The translations under genes were made by a program, and so were the position numbers. The notes beneath the pieces are model-generated. The model did no database searches, was not told the origin of the DNA, and saw nothing but the letters and a program-made list of their open reading frames with translations. Source: an uncultured Actinomyces sp. (GTDB lineage Bacteria; Actinomycetota; Actinomycetes; Actinomycetales; Actinomycetaceae). Taken from it: a stretch of DNA of 12,840 nucleotides. Below are positions 11,923-12,840 of the stretch, one piece after another; position 1 is the stretch's first letter, and each line of letters begins with the position of its first letter. The stretch is from assembly GCA_902773415.1 (NCBI GenBank), contig CACYEE010000006.1, positions 1 to 12,840 on the forward strand. The letters are read 5' to 3'.

Positions 11923-12840
11923 ATCTCGCAAAGGCGTCCCTCGCGCTCTCGCTCGCCTTCGCGGGCCTGCTCGCGCTGGCCGGATGCGCAAGCCCCGAAT
12001 CCTTCGAGGGCGGGGCCGAGGGCGCAATGGCCGGCGGGCCGCTCGTGATCGGCTCGCAGGACTACTACTCGAACGAGATCGTGGCCGAAACCTACGCGCA
12101 GGCCCTCGAATCGGCAGGCTTCGAGGTGGAGCGCGATTTCCGCATCGGCCAGCGCGAGGTCTACCTGCCCGAGCTCGAAGCCGGATCCATCGACGTATTC
12201 CCCGAATACACCGGCAATCTGCTCCAGTACTACGATCCGGAGGCCACCGTGACCGAAGCGGCGGAGGTACACGCCGAGCTTTCCGGCGTGCTGCCCGTGG
12301 GCGTGCGGGCCCTGGCCGCCTCGGCTGCGGCCGACCAGGATTCCTACATCGTCGCCGCGGACTTCGCCGCCTCGCACGGCGTTGGCGCGATCGGGGATCT
12401 CGCCGGCCTTGACGGCCTTGTTCTCGGCGGAAACTCCGAGCTGGAGCGGCGTCCCTACGGGCCGGAGGGGCTTGCCGCGGCCTATGGGGTCAGCGTCGGC
12501 TTCACGCCCATCGAAGATTCGGGCGGGCCGCTTACGCTCAAGGCCCTGCGCGACGGCCAGATCCAGATCGCGAACATCTACTCCGCATCCCCGGCCCTGG
12601 CCAGCGGAGACTTCGTGGTCCTGGCCGACCCTGCCGGCCTGTTCCTCGCCTCCAACGTGGTCCCGATCGTCTCCGCGCGGGTCGACGAGGAGGCGGCTGC
12701 CGTGCTCGACGCCGTCAGCGCCGCCATGACCTCGGAGGATCTTGTGGCCATGAACGCCGCGAGCGTGGAGGGCGAGAAGCCCGCTTCCGAAATCGCCGCG
12801 CAGTGGCTGGCGGAGAAGGGAATCCAGCGTCTCCCAAGGA
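11919..12840 (+). CDS. Osmoprotectant (glycine betaine/choline type) substrate-binding lipoprotein, 3' end cut by window
   Basis: The extracellular binding protein of the importer, 307 residues visible. A lipoprotein signal peptide ends in LAGC with Cys23. The OpuAC-type domain begins LVIGSQDYYSNEIVAETYAQALESAGFEVE (42-71). The family hallmark is REVYLPELEAGSIDVFPEYTGNLLQYYD (79-106). Further landmarks are DSYIVAADFA (141-150), LGGNSELERRPYGPEGL (169-185), TLKALRDGQIQIANIYSASPAL (207-228) and SNVVPIVS (245-252). Aromatic residues in these blocks are candidates for the cation-binding cage. The final visible residues, EIAAQWLAEKGIQRLPR, look like the family C-terminus, so little is missing. The start overlaps the permease stop by ATGA. 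Quaternary-amine binding is inferred from the family; the co-expressed MDR enzyme leaves other ligands possible. Confidence 0.92.
   Translation, partial: MNLAKASLALSLAFAGLLALAGCASPESFEGGAEGAMAGGPLVIGSQDYYSNEIVAETYAQALESAGFEVERDFRIGQREVYLPELEAGSIDVFPEYTGNLLQYYDPEATVTEAAEVHAELSGVLPVGVRALAASAAADQDSYIVAADFAASHGVGAIGDLAGLDGLVLGGNSELERRPYGPEGLAAAYGVSVGFTPIEDSGGPLTLKALRDGQIQIANIYSASPALASGDFVVLADPAGLFLASNVVPIVSARVDEEAAAVLDAVSAAMTSEDLVAMNAASVEGEKPASEIAAQWLAEKGIQRLPR

Overview
The window is GC-rich with strong G/C preference at third codon positions. It holds small, closely packed genes and three genes whose TANNNT -10 boxes lie 6-7 nt before the start codon, as in leaderless transcripts. Together with a papain-type aminopeptidase C, a GluQ-type synthetase and an actinobacterial-looking RlmC, this suggests a high-GC actinobacterium, perhaps host-associated (Actinomycetales/Bifidobacteriales-like). 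I cannot name the species from the sequence.

Left part (1-3881). On the minus strand, a CDP-alcohol phosphatidyltransferase that runs off the left edge follows rlmC (23S rRNA U747 methyltransferase) with one base between them. The rlmC product carries two unusual low-complexity insertions. Divergent from rlmC, over a 52-bp spacer, is a secreted GH3 lipoprotein (beta-N-acetylhexosaminidase type). Downstream lie a possibly decayed small membrane-protein ORF and an intact 71-residue two-helix membrane protein.

Middle part (3882-8269). A perfect 20-bp-arm palindrome precedes pepC (aminopeptidase C). A hairpin-bearing spacer then leads to gluQ (glutamyl-Q tRNA(Asp) synthetase). A gene-free 390-bp stretch with several inverted repeats follows. 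On the minus strand come ybaK (Cys-tRNA deacylase) and, downstream of it, an unrecognised 67-residue protein with a C-terminal membrane anchor and its own promoter and palindrome. Three intergenic sites share a spaced motif, GGGG-N4-YCCC-N10-SCCGGATTT, and appear to belong to a dispersed palindromic repeat family.

Right part (8194-12840). A promoter with an overlapping perfect palindrome starts a six-gene plus-strand operon: marR-type regulator, zinc-less MDR (quinone-oxidoreductase-like) enzyme, ABC ATPase, two permeases and a lipoprotein substrate-binding protein of the OpuC/OsmU quaternary-amine uptake family. The last gene is cut by the right edge within or near its final residues. All five junctions are 4-nt ATGA or GTGA overlaps. 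The likely logic is a ligand- or redox-responsive repressor controlling both an osmolyte-type importer and a reductase. The coupling of an MDR enzyme to an OpuC importer is the most interesting functional association here. No tRNA, rRNA, CRISPR array or transposase gene was seen.
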